From the NCBI RefSeq assembly GCF_943734655.1, contig NC_071353.1, forward strand, positions 27,478,001 to 27,542,000: a stretch of DNA of 64,000 nucleotides, written 5' to 3'. Both the position numbers and the translations under genes were made by a program. Under the pieces are notes generated by a model, which worked only from the letters and a program-made list of their open reading frames with translations, ran no database searches and had not been told where the DNA came from. Below, one piece after another: positions 20,891 to 31,626 of this stretch; position 1 is the first letter of the stretch; every line of letters starts with the position of its first letter. This stretch comes from Sabethes cyaneus. Lineage: Eukaryota; Arthropoda; Insecta; Diptera; Culicidae.

Positions 20891-22634
20891 AAAACTACAA
20901 AGTATACAGCCCTAAGGGTTGTACGAGAATGGGTTACGTAGGAGTGTGTCATATAATACTCATTACATTGATAACATGTTTTAATCGATGAAGTATAACT
21001 TTATGTCTGATCATTAGATCAAAGACTAATGCAAACTGCATTTATGACATATGCATATTTGAGTATCTGTGAGTATCATTGTTTGAGTGTTTATTTGTAA
21101 AAGACGAGCGAAATATTCTGATTTAATTCTTCATTGAATCAATGGTGGTTTTGAAAAAACCCGTTTGAAATTGGTTGGTGGCCCTGAAAAGAACTATGTT
21201 TGAGCTGATAGCACTTCTTAAAAATCAGTACTATAATTACTGTTGCCGATATATAGATGGATGTCGCTATTCGATCCTTTAGACTCTAGGATGATGGTTG
21301 CCCGCTAATACAGGAGTGATAGGAAATACCAAATCTTTACAGTGATGGTACAGTAGAAATGGATTAGTTTTATCAAAATACTGACCGTCCGTCAGTGCGA
21401 TCGTGCGATAAATGAGCAGACGGCGAACCTAGTGTGCTATTTTATAGTCACTGGCACTGCCGTTGCTACTTGTAAGCTAGTGTGGGTGTGGGAGAAACCA
21501 GATCGGCTGCTGCTGCTGCTCAAATGATTATCCGAATGGAACGTTAACTATTTAGAAAGTGTAGAAAAATCTTTCCATTCTTCAATTACTATAGCTCTTA
21601 TAAGAACTGTTTAAGACCACAACGGCCTGCTGCTGAATTTACTGCCAGTCAGCCGTTCCGTTTCCGTTTGCCATCAGTGTTGGTTTACGATAATTGCGAT
21701 CGAAATTGCCGCCAAAATGCCGTCGGCTTTGCCTACAATTGCCATTAATGTTACCACTAACAACCGGTGTTGCCGCGAAATGTCCTTGGTCTTGCCACCA
21801 ATTGCCATCCCAAGCCCTTGGTTTGCCTCCAATTGCCGGTGTTTCCGCCGAAATTCCATCGTTTTTGCCTCCATTTGCCATCGGCGTTGCCGCCAATTAC
21901 TGGTGTTGCCCCACCAATAGCCGTCGACGGTAAATACTGACCGTCCGTCAGTGCAATCGTGCGATAAATGAGCAGGCGGCGAACCAAGTGTACCATTTTA
22001 TAGTCACTGGCACTGCCGCTGCTACTTGTAAGCTAGTGTAGGTGGTGGAGGAAACCAAAACCATATCGGCTGCTGCTGCTTAAATGATTGTCCGACACTG
22101 ATTGAGCAAGCTATCGAACAATTTCGCATGTCTGCGATGGGGATAATGCAAAATTTAACGTAAAGTGCATCGTGTGGGATTCACGTTGGCCATTGCCCGC
22201 TGATTCCGCTTGTCTTCGGGGTCGGTGTTGCCGTCAATAGCCATCGATGTTGCCAATTGGATTGGAAAAGGGGTGTGGCTTACAAAGTGGTCTCAAAGGT
22301 TATCATTTGGATCCAAATCCTTTGGTGTATCTAATTGTCGTCTGTGCCTGTGAAGCTAGGCGATCACAAGGGAAATGTATAGGAATATTCGACCTTAAAA
22401 CTCTACACACGTTTTCACTATTTAGCGTATAAAAAATTATTATTAATATGTTACTATAAAATTGCTGGACATTTTATCTATCCGACGACATATTAACTGT
22501 TATGTTTCGTTCAGTAGTATAGTAGCTATTAGCGTTTGAAATATTTCATTCAAACGTTACACTTCTATTTTTCGTTTTTACAAAGTGCTACCCAGTCCCA
22601 GTATAGTAAACAAAGACGTAGTCCTACGTCAAAA
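20891..22634 (-). mobile_element. HINE-like element (subfamily 2), longest copy
   Basis: The minus-strand 5' end is TTTTGACGTAGGACTACGTC, then TTTGTTTACTATACTGGGA. The 3' end has CTCCTACGTAACCC followed by a hairpin around ACAACCCTTAGGGCTGT and TATACTTTGTAGTTTT. The inverted ACGTAGGA core sits about 45 bases inside the 3' end, giving an asymmetric terminal repeat. The interior holds a 148-bp direct duplication and a minisatellite with GTTGCCGCC and AATTGCCATC motifs (21640-21925). No transposase or Rep is seen. Confidence 0.65.
21376..22083. repeat. 148-bp direct duplication flanking a GCC-rich minisatellite
   Basis: The block beginning AAATACTGACCGTCCGTCAG occurs at 21376-21520 and again at 21932-22083, offset 556 bases and nearly identical. 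Each ends in a GCTGCTGCT run. Between them, 21640-21925 repeats variants of TTGCCACCAATTGCCATCG. Open frames over this block (66-85 codons) are repeat translations. Confidence 0.75.
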
Positions 22635-22639
22635 GTTAC

Positions 22640-23700
22640 CTTTGATTACTAATTACCTCCGATTATCAGTAATGTCTGATAATCGAACCCTTATATGTTC
22701 AGTAAACCCCTGGGTATATGCATTGCTGTGATGTTTAGTTTGGACGAAGGAAAATTTTGATTGAGGGTTAAAAAACGGTACGACGAATTTGAAATAGTTT
22801 AATTTTTAGTGATATTAAAGTGCACCGATCGGAAGGTTAGTGTGTCTGACTCAAACCAGCATACGAACTTTTGGAGTATTCGCTAATATCCTTCAAAGAA
22901 ACGAGGAAAATTGAAGTAGCTTATCTTACTACGACGAGAATTGGCAATAAACCCTAGGTCCCTAGATTAAATTTCAAAATAAGTGGCTGCAATCCCTGCA
23001 TAGCATAGGAAAGTGTGGCAAGCTCTACTCACCTTTAACAGCATTCAGCTGGCTGCCGACCATTTGCTTTGCGATGAAAGCCGCCATTTTGTTCCGGTCG
23101 CTTGTTTCTTCGCTTTACAGCCGTTCAGCACTTTTTTCGCCTAGATTTTCGCTAGATTCACAGTTCACAACACGGTTGAATTTATTACTGTCGTCACTTG
23201 GGTCTCCCTACTGTTTCGGGCAGCTAATGTCGTAAACCCGGTTAACACAACAACAAATAACAGTCAAGATCATATACAGAACAGAGAAAGCTAGGGAAAA
23301 AACGTTCCTAAAAATTATGAACACAGCAGTTTCTGTTTTTCTTGCTCACTGAAAGAGAGAAACCTGGTAATGAAAATAAATCATAGCGGTAACAATATGA
23401 AAAAAGAACAATTAACAGGAAAGAAAAGGAATATAACAAGAAACAGGTTTGAAAGTTTTTCTTCTTATTCTGGAAACAAAAAAAAAGATCACGCCTGTCC
23501 CCGAGTTCACTAGTTTAATGCTCTAAAGTCAGGTGTCAGGAAAAAGTCTTGCTCGTTGTCCGCTGATTGCCGCCTGCTGCCGTTGCACCGTTCTTTCGAC
23601 GACTTGAGAATAAATTTTTATCTCGTTTCGCTCTGATATTAAAATCTGAACGCGATTTGTGCCACTGTGATTGGCGAAGTAATTATCTGGAAGTAGACAG
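22640..23700. other. No gene recognised; presumed upstream region
   Basis: This is unique sequence with no repeat partner found. It precedes the candidate leader exon below and may hold its promoter, but I see no convincing TATA or initiator. Confidence 0.4.
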
Positions 23701-23769
23701 AAAGTAGAAGAAGGCAATGTTAGTATAGTTATACTCTAGTGTCTAGTATGGTGAATTTAATAACATTTT

Positions 23770-24259
23770 AAAACTTTGTACTAAATTGAACAGTGTGCAA
23801 AAAGGACCACACCAACGAGCAAATTCGATTTACTTCGAAAACGGCTCGCTGACGACGTAACTGAAATTAGCCCGCTAACTTTTAAACGCGGTGCGGTGTG
23901 TAGCAGACTACGATCGGCCAATCGACGTTCGGGCGAATTTCGCAGTAAATCACCCGGTGTCACGTATCTAAAAGTTTGTTTTTCGCAATCATTCCGGTCC
24001 ATTGCAGCCTAACAGCAGCAGCAGCAGGCAGAGAACGAACCGGGGACCGGACCGAGGCACCAGGCAGCAGCGAGCGTCGACAGAGTTGAATCGTTGTCGA
24101 TTGTTGGTTGGTCCGACGTAGGACCGAGTTCGATTGTGTGAAACTTTGCTCAGCATATCGGACATCCTTTTGGTCGCTTTTCCCCTCGTTTGGTGACATT
24201 TAACCGCTTCAGTAACCACCATCCACAGCGTTGGACGTCAATTTCAATTCAATTTCATG
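23770..24259 (+). other. Candidate first exon (5' UTR) of a host gene, ending in ATG at a splice donor
   Basis: This GC-richer, TE-free block carries a CAG run (24012-24026). It ends TTTCATG followed directly by a donor-like GTACGTATAAG at 24260. The ATG (24257-24259) would be the last codon of the exon. After a 170-base intron with a pyrimidine-rich acceptor (ACTTTCCACAG, ending 24429) comes a 24-base exon continuing in frame. The leader start is not defined; 23770 is a guess at where the composition changes. The splice signals are seen; the gene is inferred and its identity is unknown. Confidence 0.4.
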
Positions 24260-24429
24260 GTACGTATAAGCGATTCCGTTTAATCAATATTTCAACTTGT
24301 TTAATAGTTGTTATTTATAAGTGGATGTTTTTTTTTTATAAATTTCTGATTCTTCAACTACATTATTATATTTGTTCAATTACTTTCATCTATGCACCCT
24401 ATCACAATTTTGCTTCCAACTTTCCACAG

Positions 24430-24453
24430 GAAAATCTGAACGGAAACTCAAAT
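24430..24453 (+). CDS. Candidate 24-nt coding micro-exon
   Basis: GAAAATCTGAACGGAAACTC plus AAAT is bounded by an AG acceptor (24428-24429) and a GTAAGC donor (24454). Joined to the upstream ATG it reads MENLNGNSN without a stop, and 24 bases is exactly eight codons, so the phase is kept. I do not recognise the protein from nine residues. The rest of the coding sequence would lie beyond the window or in exons I cannot identify. Micro-exons right after an initiator codon are known in insect neural and RNA-binding genes. Chance splice-like signals are the alternative. Confidence 0.4.
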
Positions 24454-24459
24454 GTAAGC

Positions 24460-24940
24460 AGCATAAATTATTTTAATCAATGGCCATTCAGTTCGAGTCA
24501 AGCCCATGGACGTGTAAATACGTGCAAAAGTACAAGGCATGCATTCAAGCTTGCACCGGAAGGTACAAAAATACTTTAATAATTGGAGCTCCTATCGCTG
24601 TGGCGATTCCAGCAAGTCCTTTCGGAAATTTATGCTGATGAACGCAAGCGCTAGCAGGCAGAACTTCGCATGACCTTGTAGAGGGGGTAATTTGCATCTG
24701 AATCTGAATTGCATTTGCATTTTGGTGGATTTTTTTGTCGTTTGTAAATTTGCAGCGTTAATATTCCCCATTCATGAAATGCGGTAAATAAATCGCTGAG
24801 TGTATCGTGAAACTTTAGCTTTGCCGCACAGAGTCAAAATCCTGTACAAATGGATAGACGAGTTTGTATTTTGCGTCGTGATATTTTTCATCGTCACCTG
24901 GAATGTTTACTCGGTTCGAGCAAAAGCCATTGAGCATGAT
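24460..24940. other. No gene recognised; presumed intronic
   Basis: No open frame, repeat partner or structure stands out between the micro-exon candidate and the LINE fragment downstream. Confidence 0.35.
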
Positions 24941-24946
24941 GAATTT

Positions 24947-25090
24947 AATCCTCCCACAAAGCAGTAACTTGGGGCCTCTGCTTTTCGCCTTGTACTTCAA
25001 CGACATTGCTATTCTGCTGGGTTCCGGATGCGTAAACTGGTATATGCCGACGATCTAAAGACCTAGAAAGTCGAGACACGCAACGAGTAA
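24947..25090 (+). pseudogene. LINE reverse-transcriptase fragment with frameshift
   Basis: The plus strand reads PQSSNLGPLLFALYFNDIAI then LLGSGC (motif B region). A 2-base insertion follows, after which the frame restores KLVYADDLK (motif C). It is a short broken palm piece of the CR1/jockey group, closest in style to the fragment at 57438-57803. Confidence 0.75.
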
Positions 25091-25329
25091 CTCAGGACTG
25101 AGTACAATGGAGAGGAATTCTTGATACGGCAAGAGCCACCCGGTTCTCGGCTAGTAAAGTAAGTAACTCTAAAGATCTAGATAGCTGTGAAATCTGTCGA
25201 CGATTGCTACCGATTGCAAATACTTATTGGACACCTTTGTTGATACAATCTAACAATAAGCATCGCAAAAGGCGTGGTTATAACATTTCATCGTTGTAAT
25301 GTGCTTACGAACGCGTCTATCAACCATCA

Positions 25330-26530
25330 GTATATTGCTGACATTGCTGGTTTTCCGTGTAACAGTATATTTTGCGTCATGGTCAACCGACGGGGTGGTT
25401 CATCAAGAATTCTTCTCCACTGTACTCGGTCCTTGGTTACTCGAAGCCAATTCGTTCAGGGTCTCGACACGCGCAAGTCGGCTTCAACCTGGTCGAGCCA
25501 TTGTTGAGCTCGTTGAGCCCCTCTATTACTGGTGCCGGTGGGGTTCTTGAAGAGAACGGATTTCACTGCACAGTCGTCCGGCATCCTTGCGACGCGACGT
25601 AGCCGGCCTACCGTAGTCTCCCAAGTTTCGCAAGGTATGCGATGGTGATCTCTCCAAGTATTGCCTGCAACTCGTGGTTCATACGCCTATGCTACTATCC
25701 GTTTGTATTCCGCAAAAAATAGTCCGCAACACCTTTCGTACAAATAGGGCAAGTGCACGTCTTCCGTAAGAAAAGTTACTGTCTCAAGTCCGTAGAGGAC
25801 TACCGGTCTGTTTTGTACATCGTCAGCTTTGTGTGGCGGCGTATGATCATTAATCGAAGCGGTGTCCAGGGATCCCAAATATACGAACTCATTAACCACT
25901 TCCAGTTCATCGCCGTCCGAAGTCACTGTCCGTTTCCCCGTTGTTTTCTCTGGAGCATCTATCTACCATATATTTGGTTTTTGTCGCATTGATTTGTAAC
26001 CCAATTCTCTTAGCCTCCATTTTAGTCTGGCGTAGATTGCTTCCGTCGTCTCATGGTTTCTAATAATGAATTATGTAAAGCTTGTCTGCGAAGGCTTCGA
26101 GTTGGTTACTCTTGGTGAAGATCGTTCTTCTCATTTCGATGCCCACTCGCTGGATCACACCTTCAATAGCGATGTTGAATAACATACAGAACAATCCATC
26201 CCCTTGCCGCAACCCTCTGCGCGATTCGGAAGAACTCGAGAGTGCCCCCGAAGCACGCACGTAACACATCAATCGCTCCAGGGTATGTTGATCAGCCGCA
26301 TCAGTTTGTCCGGAAAACCGTACTCGTGCATTATCTGCCACAGCTGTTCGCGCTTGACTGTATCGTATGCTGCCTTGAAATCCATAAAAACGTGCGTGGG
26401 CACGTTGTAGTTGTACTCCCGACATTTCTGGAGGATTTGTCGGAGAGTAAAAATTTGATCCGTAGTACCACGGGCCCTCATAAAGCCCACTTGCAACTAC
26501 CGTACGAATTTTCTTGCTATTGGGGATAGT
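25330..26530 (-). pseudogene. Second degenerate RTE-clade LINE copy (RT and C-terminus)
   Basis: Minus-strand blocks in order are QVGFMRARGTTDQIFTLRQI (26490), VFMDFKAAYDTVKREQLW (motif A, about 26390), then in another frame SRRGLRQGDGLFCMLFN (motif B), and QLEAFADKLYII (26080), where FADD has become FADK. Further on come DELEVVNEFVYLGSLD (25905) and the C-terminal QWLDQVEADLR, ending near 25390 with QWRRI. The endonuclease half is absent and several frameshifts and stops occur. It resembles the copies at 2720 and 54415 and cannot mobilise itself. Confidence 0.75.
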
Positions 26531-26689
26531 AATGCCACGGCACAGTGCAGTAGTCCAAAAAGGTCGAAAAGTGTAACTTTTGTTCTAGCGTCTTTTGCTT
26601 TCATTTTAGTATTTCGGGTGTTCAGCACGTTTGTTCGCATTAATACCCCCATAATTTGAGAGTGTCAAAAATTAGTCATGGCTTACTAT

Positions 26690-26885
26690 GATAAAAATAA
26701 TAAATATGACATTTTTGTGTTAGTAATTGAAGACATAGTTGCTTCAGCAAAGTAGTAGAAAATACAAAAACAAGCAAATTTGCTGAAGAAATAATATTTC
26801 TATCTCTATCCACTGCAAATCTATAAAGCACTTTTTTAGAAAGTTCTTCAAAAATTAGTTTTTCATTCCTAACTTTTGTTGTTTA
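26690..26885. repeat. AT-rich dispersed repeat, copy 1
   Basis: The sequence around AGACATAGTTGCTTC, then AGCAAATTTGCTGAAG, CTATCTCTAT and ACTTTTTTAGAAAGTTCTTC recurs in diverged form at 29215-29405 in the same orientation. In both places it lies just before the 3' end of a family S1 SINE, so the pair could be part of one larger repeated unit. Confidence 0.5.
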
Positions 26886-26889
26886 TATT

Positions 26890-27240
26890 TGACAAAATCA
26901 CATTGTTTTATTGAAACGGTAGTTGTTTTACAATTGACAAAGGGACGGTAGAAGAAAGTAATGAAATTTTTAGAGTGAATGATAAAGGGCGGAAAGGTGA
27001 GAGAGACGGGAGGAGGGGGGCTATTAGTAGCTACGATTAACAAGTAGTCGTTGTGACTCCTACCTTTTGTGCAATGCTGGAAGGTGCATGGGTCGAGCCA
27101 AGCTATAATCTGAGATTGTAACCGAATTCGAACCCACAACACCCGCCAGGGCATGTGGTTCGCTGGTACTAATGTAGGAACCTTTGAACCACAGGGGCGC
27201 TGGACAAAAGGAGACTGCACAACCCCCTTATTAAGCGTGC
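26890..27240 (-). mobile_element. tRNA-derived SINE (family S1), longer copy
   Basis: On the minus strand the head is CCAGCGCCCCTGTGGTTCAAAGG (A box), then CCCTGGCGGGTGTTGTG and GGTTCGAATTCGG (B box), followed by a body with GGTAGGAGTCACAACGACTACTTG and a CT-rich 3' half ending near CAATTGTAAAACAAC. The open frame on this strand (26855-27253) is incidental. Length is about 350 bp. Confidence 0.75.
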
Positions 27241-27529
27241 GACGTATTTTCAAACTCCACCGTCTGGTGGGTTGAGTTATTTATAGACACCAATTGTGCC
27301 TCTTCTTCGATCTATTGTAATCGAACCACCGAATTGAGAAGTTTAATCTGACTGGTTTTTACTCACAGGACGACGGACCTGTACAGGCACTTGCGACTTA
27401 CAAGGCACTGCAGACTACACGGGACGTTGTTCGTCCGTTAGCGTGTTAGCCACGATTCTCAACGCGGATCTTCGGGTTGAAGGCTCCGTTCCTAGTTAAT
27501 TATCGAAGTCAATATCGAAGTAAGTATAT

Positions 27530-28065
27530 GGGCGGCCCTGTAGCCGCAAGGTTACCGAGTCTGCCTTGACAAGCGAGTGGTCGTGGGTTCGAATCTTAGT
27601 AGAATCAGGCCATTCGATGTTAAGTGACGTTAGCATGGGTTTATTCTCAAGCTCCTCCACATGCTTCCTACTGCATTCTGCATTTACTAATAGTGAAAGC
27701 CTCTTGCCAGGGCAAGTTATAAGAGTGGTACTTGCTTGAGGTGCGAATGAAGCCTCTTGTTCAAGGGCAAATTATAGCTTGTTCCGCTTCCTGATTCTAG
27801 GAACGAGATTGGTAATGCATAAGTAGTAAGGAACACATACATACACTCATACATACCCTCACTCTGTGCTGAACTCTGCTTTGCCGACCATGATCAAGCC
27901 TTTAGCCGGGACTGGTTATAAGAATGATACATGCTCGAGGTGCGAATGAAGCCTCTTGTCCAAGGACAAATTGTAACTAGTCTCCACATTTCCTGGCTCT
28001 CGGGCTAGATTGGTTGAAAAGTAGTAAGAAGCGTAGAGGGAAAAAAGGGTGAAAACACACCGACA
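27530..28065 (+). mobile_element. Feilai-like tRNA-derived SINE with internally duplicated body
   Basis: The head GGCGGCCCTGTAGCCGCAAGG has an A box, and TCGTGGGTTCGAATCTTAG holds the B box. The body unit, with CTTGAGGTGCGAATGAAGCC and ending AAGTAGTAAGG, is present twice (about 27695-27830 and 27895-28030). Feilai is the abundant tRNA-related SINE of Aedes. The similarity call rests on the head and the recurring GGTGCGAATGAAGCCTCTTG motif and needs alignment. Confidence 0.7.
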
Positions 28066-28299
28066 CTTTAAGCACGGATAATAAGCAGTTTGCTCACTCT
28101 ATAGCGATACTGCAATAACAACGAAGTGCGGAACAACACCTGGATAAGACCACAATAGATCAAAATGCGGGTCCTAGTGATAATATCCACACACACAAAC
28201 AAAAATCGAAGTACTCAAAACACACGGTATTGCAGAAGACGGTTGTTGCTAAGTTATCGCAAGCTATAGGATAATTATATTTTGTAAGATTATAGGCAC

Positions 28300-28400
28300 T
28301 TTAACCATCTTTGGGCCATTCGTGACTTCTGCGGGGTTGGGATTTGAACCCGGGTCCTTGGCGTGAGAGACCTGAATGCACTACGCCAGAACTGACCCCA
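28300..28400 (-). mobile_element. tRNA-derived SINE head (family S2)
   Basis: The minus strand reads GGGTCAGTTCTGGCGTAGTG (A box TGGCGTAGTG), then a GGTTCAAATCC B box, with about 60 bases between them and a body running into 28200. It is tRNA-like at the promoter only; the acceptor arms do not pair, so it is not a working tRNA gene. Confidence 0.6.
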
Positions 28401-29010
28401 TAGGATATAATGGGGCAAGTGGATAGGGTAATTTAACAATTAGTGGACCAGTTTGTGCTTGAGTGGCTTTCTTCCACGAATTATTTTGAACTGGTAACGC
28501 TAAACACGCAACCGATGGCACTTACAATACGGGTAACTTTCGATTAACCCTAAGAAAATATCAATTTATGTTCGCAAATCTCTATATTTTGCACATTTTT
28601 TAAAACAGATCCATTTTCCTTTTATCGAAGATCCCATAACAAGAAGACTGTCAACTCTGCCAATACTCGGGAGACACAGATGGTAGCTCGCTCTGCCGGC
28701 CGAGGTGATCCCTGGATGCAACTGTGTGAGTGAGTGCTAATATCCATACCGCCGTGTCAACACAGTCCAACCAATACCAATACAAAATTTAAGTTAGCTT
28801 ACTGGCACTCATGCAAAGTATACCACCTTCGCAAATAAAAGCGTCGCTGTTGCTGACACATGACGTTTATACGGAAAAATAATAGAGAGGCCAGTCTTGT
28901 TAATAATGGGGTCTTCGCTTTTATGGACTCTTGTGGTTTATAATAAGATAGTGACCGGGTCCATTATAAGAACTCGGATGTATTTTGCATGGAAAGGATC
29001 ATATTTCGTA
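28401..29010. other. No gene recognised
   Basis: I see no coding or repeat structure that I can support in this interval. Confidence 0.35.
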
Positions 29011-29013
29011 TTG

Positions 29014-29123
29014 TTAAGGTGAAACGGTACTGAATCCGACATGGTCGGACATCCTATATCCTATTTCCTCACAAGGACGCCATTTTTTCGGCCATGTTGG
29101 GATTCAGTACCGTATCACCTTAA
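29014..29123. mobile_element. TTAA-flanked MITE (piggyBac-like), 110 bp
   Basis: TTAAGGTGAAACGGTACTGA continues to AATCC at the left. The right end is its inverse with one mismatch over 24 bases. Both ends are TTAA, the piggyBac target. There are only 60 bases between the arms. Confidence 0.8.
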
Positions 29124-29214
29124 CCATACAATAGACTTTCATTTGTCGAAAATGTCGATTTTAAGGCAAGCATGCGATTTATTAGTTTTCCGTTTGCCGA
29201 AGGCTCAATAAATG

Positions 29215-29405
29215 TCCACTTTTTTGTGGCAGTAGATAGAGACATGGTTTCTTCGGGGGATTTGTAGAAAATATAAAGGCAAACAACTTTGCTGAAAAAC
29301 TGACATTTCTAGCTCTATAGGGTGTAGAATTATAGAGCATTTTTTTAGAAGGTTTTTTAAAATTTTGTTTTTATGATTAACTTTTGTTGGTTGCCTTTTA
29401 CAAGT
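29215..29405. repeat. AT-rich dispersed repeat, copy 2
   Basis: Diverged version of 26690-26885, with AGACATGGTTTCTTCGG, AACAACTTTGCTGAA and TTTTTTTAGAAGGTTTTTT in the same order. Confidence 0.5.
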
Positions 29406-29432
29406 ACATATTATTCTAAGTAATTATCGGGG

Positions 29433-29872
29433 CACTCAAAACACACGTTTTTGCAGAAGACCACAAATCTCTATGACCTTTTCGTATCAAGTTATGGCTT
29501 ACTAATGCTTGATTTTTCCTTAACTTCACGAGCCAATAGGGTAGAATTGGGCAACTGGAGACATAAAACCTTCACCTTAAAGCTTAGATCAAGTACCATA
29601 AATTTGTATAGGTGATCCTTGTCCTCATCCAGCCTTATTGTCCCTACCCAAGTAACAATTTGGGTTTTATAACACTCTTATGATGGTTTATATGACCAAT
29701 TTTGGTCTTAAAAACCGCAATAAGAGTGCAATAAAACTAACATTGGTACTTGGGTATTTTATCCAATCGGTTTGTGATGTTAGGAAAAAATAAAGCTTAA
29801 ATAAGCTATAATTTTGTAAAGAGAAGTCCTAGAGGTTTGCGGCCTTCTGCAAAAAGGTATGTTTTGAATTAA
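29433..29872. mobile_element. Foldback element with about 90-bp imperfect arms, hosting a MITE
   Basis: The left arm (29433-29527, ACTCAAAACACACGTTTTTG then CAGAAGACC) is inverted at 29778-29872 (GGCCTTCTGCAAAAAGGTAT then GTTTTGAAT), with moderate divergence. A separate 108-bp TA MITE lies between the arms at 29647. A single arm-like relative occurs at 28210. Confidence 0.5.
29647..29754. mobile_element. 108-bp TA MITE (CCCAAG ends), copy 1
   Basis: CCCAAGTAACAATTTGGGTT and ACTTGGG ends are flanked by TA (29645-29646, 29755-29756). TAAGAGTGCAATAAAACT near the right end is the diverged inverse of the left subterminal block. The copy at 41007 has the same length. Confidence 0.8.
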
Positions 29873-29879
29873 TATTTTT

Positions 29880-30195
29880 TGAAACGATGGTTCTACAATT
29901 GATGAAGGGACGGTAGGGAAAGAAATGAAATTTTTTTTTTTTGGTGAAGGTGGGGAAGAGCGGAAAGGAAGGGGGGGGGGGTATTGGTAGCTATGCTTGA
30001 CAAGTAGTCATTTTGACTCCTACCTTTTGTCCAATACTGGAAGGTGCATGAGTCGAACCAAGCAGTAATCTGAGATTACAACCGGATTCGAACCCACAAC
30101 ACCCGCCAGGGCATGTGGTTCGCTGGTACTTGTACCTTTGAACCATAGAGGCGCTGGACAAAAGGAGACCGCAAAATCCACTTCTCAAGAATAGC
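29880..30195 (-). mobile_element. tRNA-derived SINE (family S1), third copy
   Basis: It has the same A box (TGGTTCAAAGG), CCCTGGCGGGTGTTGTG and GGTTCGAATCCGG B box as 26890-27240, the same GTAGTCATTTTGACTCCTACC body and a CT-rich 3' region on the minus strand. All three S1 copies lie in the same orientation. Confidence 0.75.
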
Positions 30196-30365
30196 GACGC
30201 GTTTGGTTGGGTTATCGACACATATTGTGCCGCTTCCTACATCAATTGCAGATTACCACCGAGTTGAGAATAATAATAATAAGTTTGATATTGCCTCTTG
30301 CGAAGTAACGTTCATAGGTACTTTTCATATAGGACTTTCTCGAGTAACTTTCCTCCTAGAGAGGA

Positions 30366-30742
30366 CCCAGCTAGCATTTTCATATGTATAATAAAGGTAA
30401 AAATCAGCATTACGTACAGATATACATGCTAAATAAATCGTATTTCATGCGCAAAATTGGCATACCCATACTATTTTGGAGGCGATATACGTGATTACGA
30501 ATAATTTTGAGCGTTACGACTATATATGTATTTATATACGATAATATCCGATTAAGCGTGAGTCGCTCCGTACTACTCTACGATTTTGTGCTGAAAATCG
30601 TATGTATGTCAGTCATTATCATTATATACGACAAAAAATCAGCTTGATCCCACTTTATCCAGCTTTAGTTACGATTTCGAGTTTGTTAGGAGATATTTAC
30701 GATAATTTTCGTACATTGATATAAGAGTTGGTGCTAGCTGGG
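30366..30742. mobile_element. MITE with CCCAGCTAGCA ends
   Basis: CCCAGCTAGCATTTTC at the left and GGTGCTAGCTGGG at the right are inverse over 11 bases. The 377-bp interior is rich in ATACGA/TCGTAT motifs. It is non-coding and the superfamily is not determined. Confidence 0.65.
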
Positions 30743-31626
30743 GAGTGGTTGTTAGGCTACATGGAAAGGAAACTTTCCGACTATTAATGCGGATCTGTTA
30801 TACCGACGCTTCCTTGTACGAAGATCACGTGGGTGCTGGTATTTACCAATGTTGCGCATTGAGCGAAAAGTCAACCATGCCTACTCACACACGAAAGAGT
30901 ATGAGAAACATAGCATTCAACGCTTATGCCGCACACGCAGGCGTAAAAGAAACAGCCATCGGCGCTATGTGCAGACATTCTGCTACCCACACACGCGTCC
31001 ACGCATATTCTCACATCATCTTCCTGCATAGCTTATTTCCGAGTCAAGATATTTGTGGGGAATCAACTGCCCTAGGCGCACTGGGATGCAAATTTTGCAT
31101 TACCTTTGACGTAGGACTACGTCTTACGGCAAGTTTTGAGATAGGATGTCATTCCAAAAAATCGGAAAAATGCGAGCGTCACGAAAAACGATAGGTTTTA
31201 AGCGCTAATAGTTCAGCGGTTTTCCGATCGATTTTCAATATTCTTACACCAATCGATTGGAAAATCTTCTAAAAATTGGCTCAAATGAAGAAAAGCATAG
31301 ATTCTTGATGTTGAACTATTGAAAAATTGAAAATAATGAACCAATGTTCTACCAGAATTCTCGCTTCATGACTGTTTGTTGGAAATGACGTCATCAAAGT
31401 GGAAAAGCGTTTTCACACTTTGGCTTTGAATTATAATTTTCAATAGATTTCCAAGATATTGACACCAATTGATCGGAAAATCGATTTGGAAAATATTGAA
31501 AATATAGAAAACTATTGATTTTCAATGCGCGTCATTGGAAAATTGAATTATTTTCATATTTTTGCCTTCCCACGCCAATGCTTCCCTAGCACGGATGACA
31601 GAAATATATACGATATAAGCTGTTGG

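Noticed and set aside
27550..27610. Possible tRNA gene
   Set aside because: Only the A and B boxes are present, the acceptor stem does not pair, and the body continues as a SINE. The same applies to 28330-28396 and 39020-39090.
27700..28030. CRISPR-like direct repeats
   Set aside because: The duplicated blocks are a SINE body repeated twice, not short regular repeats with unique spacers, and this is eukaryotic DNA.
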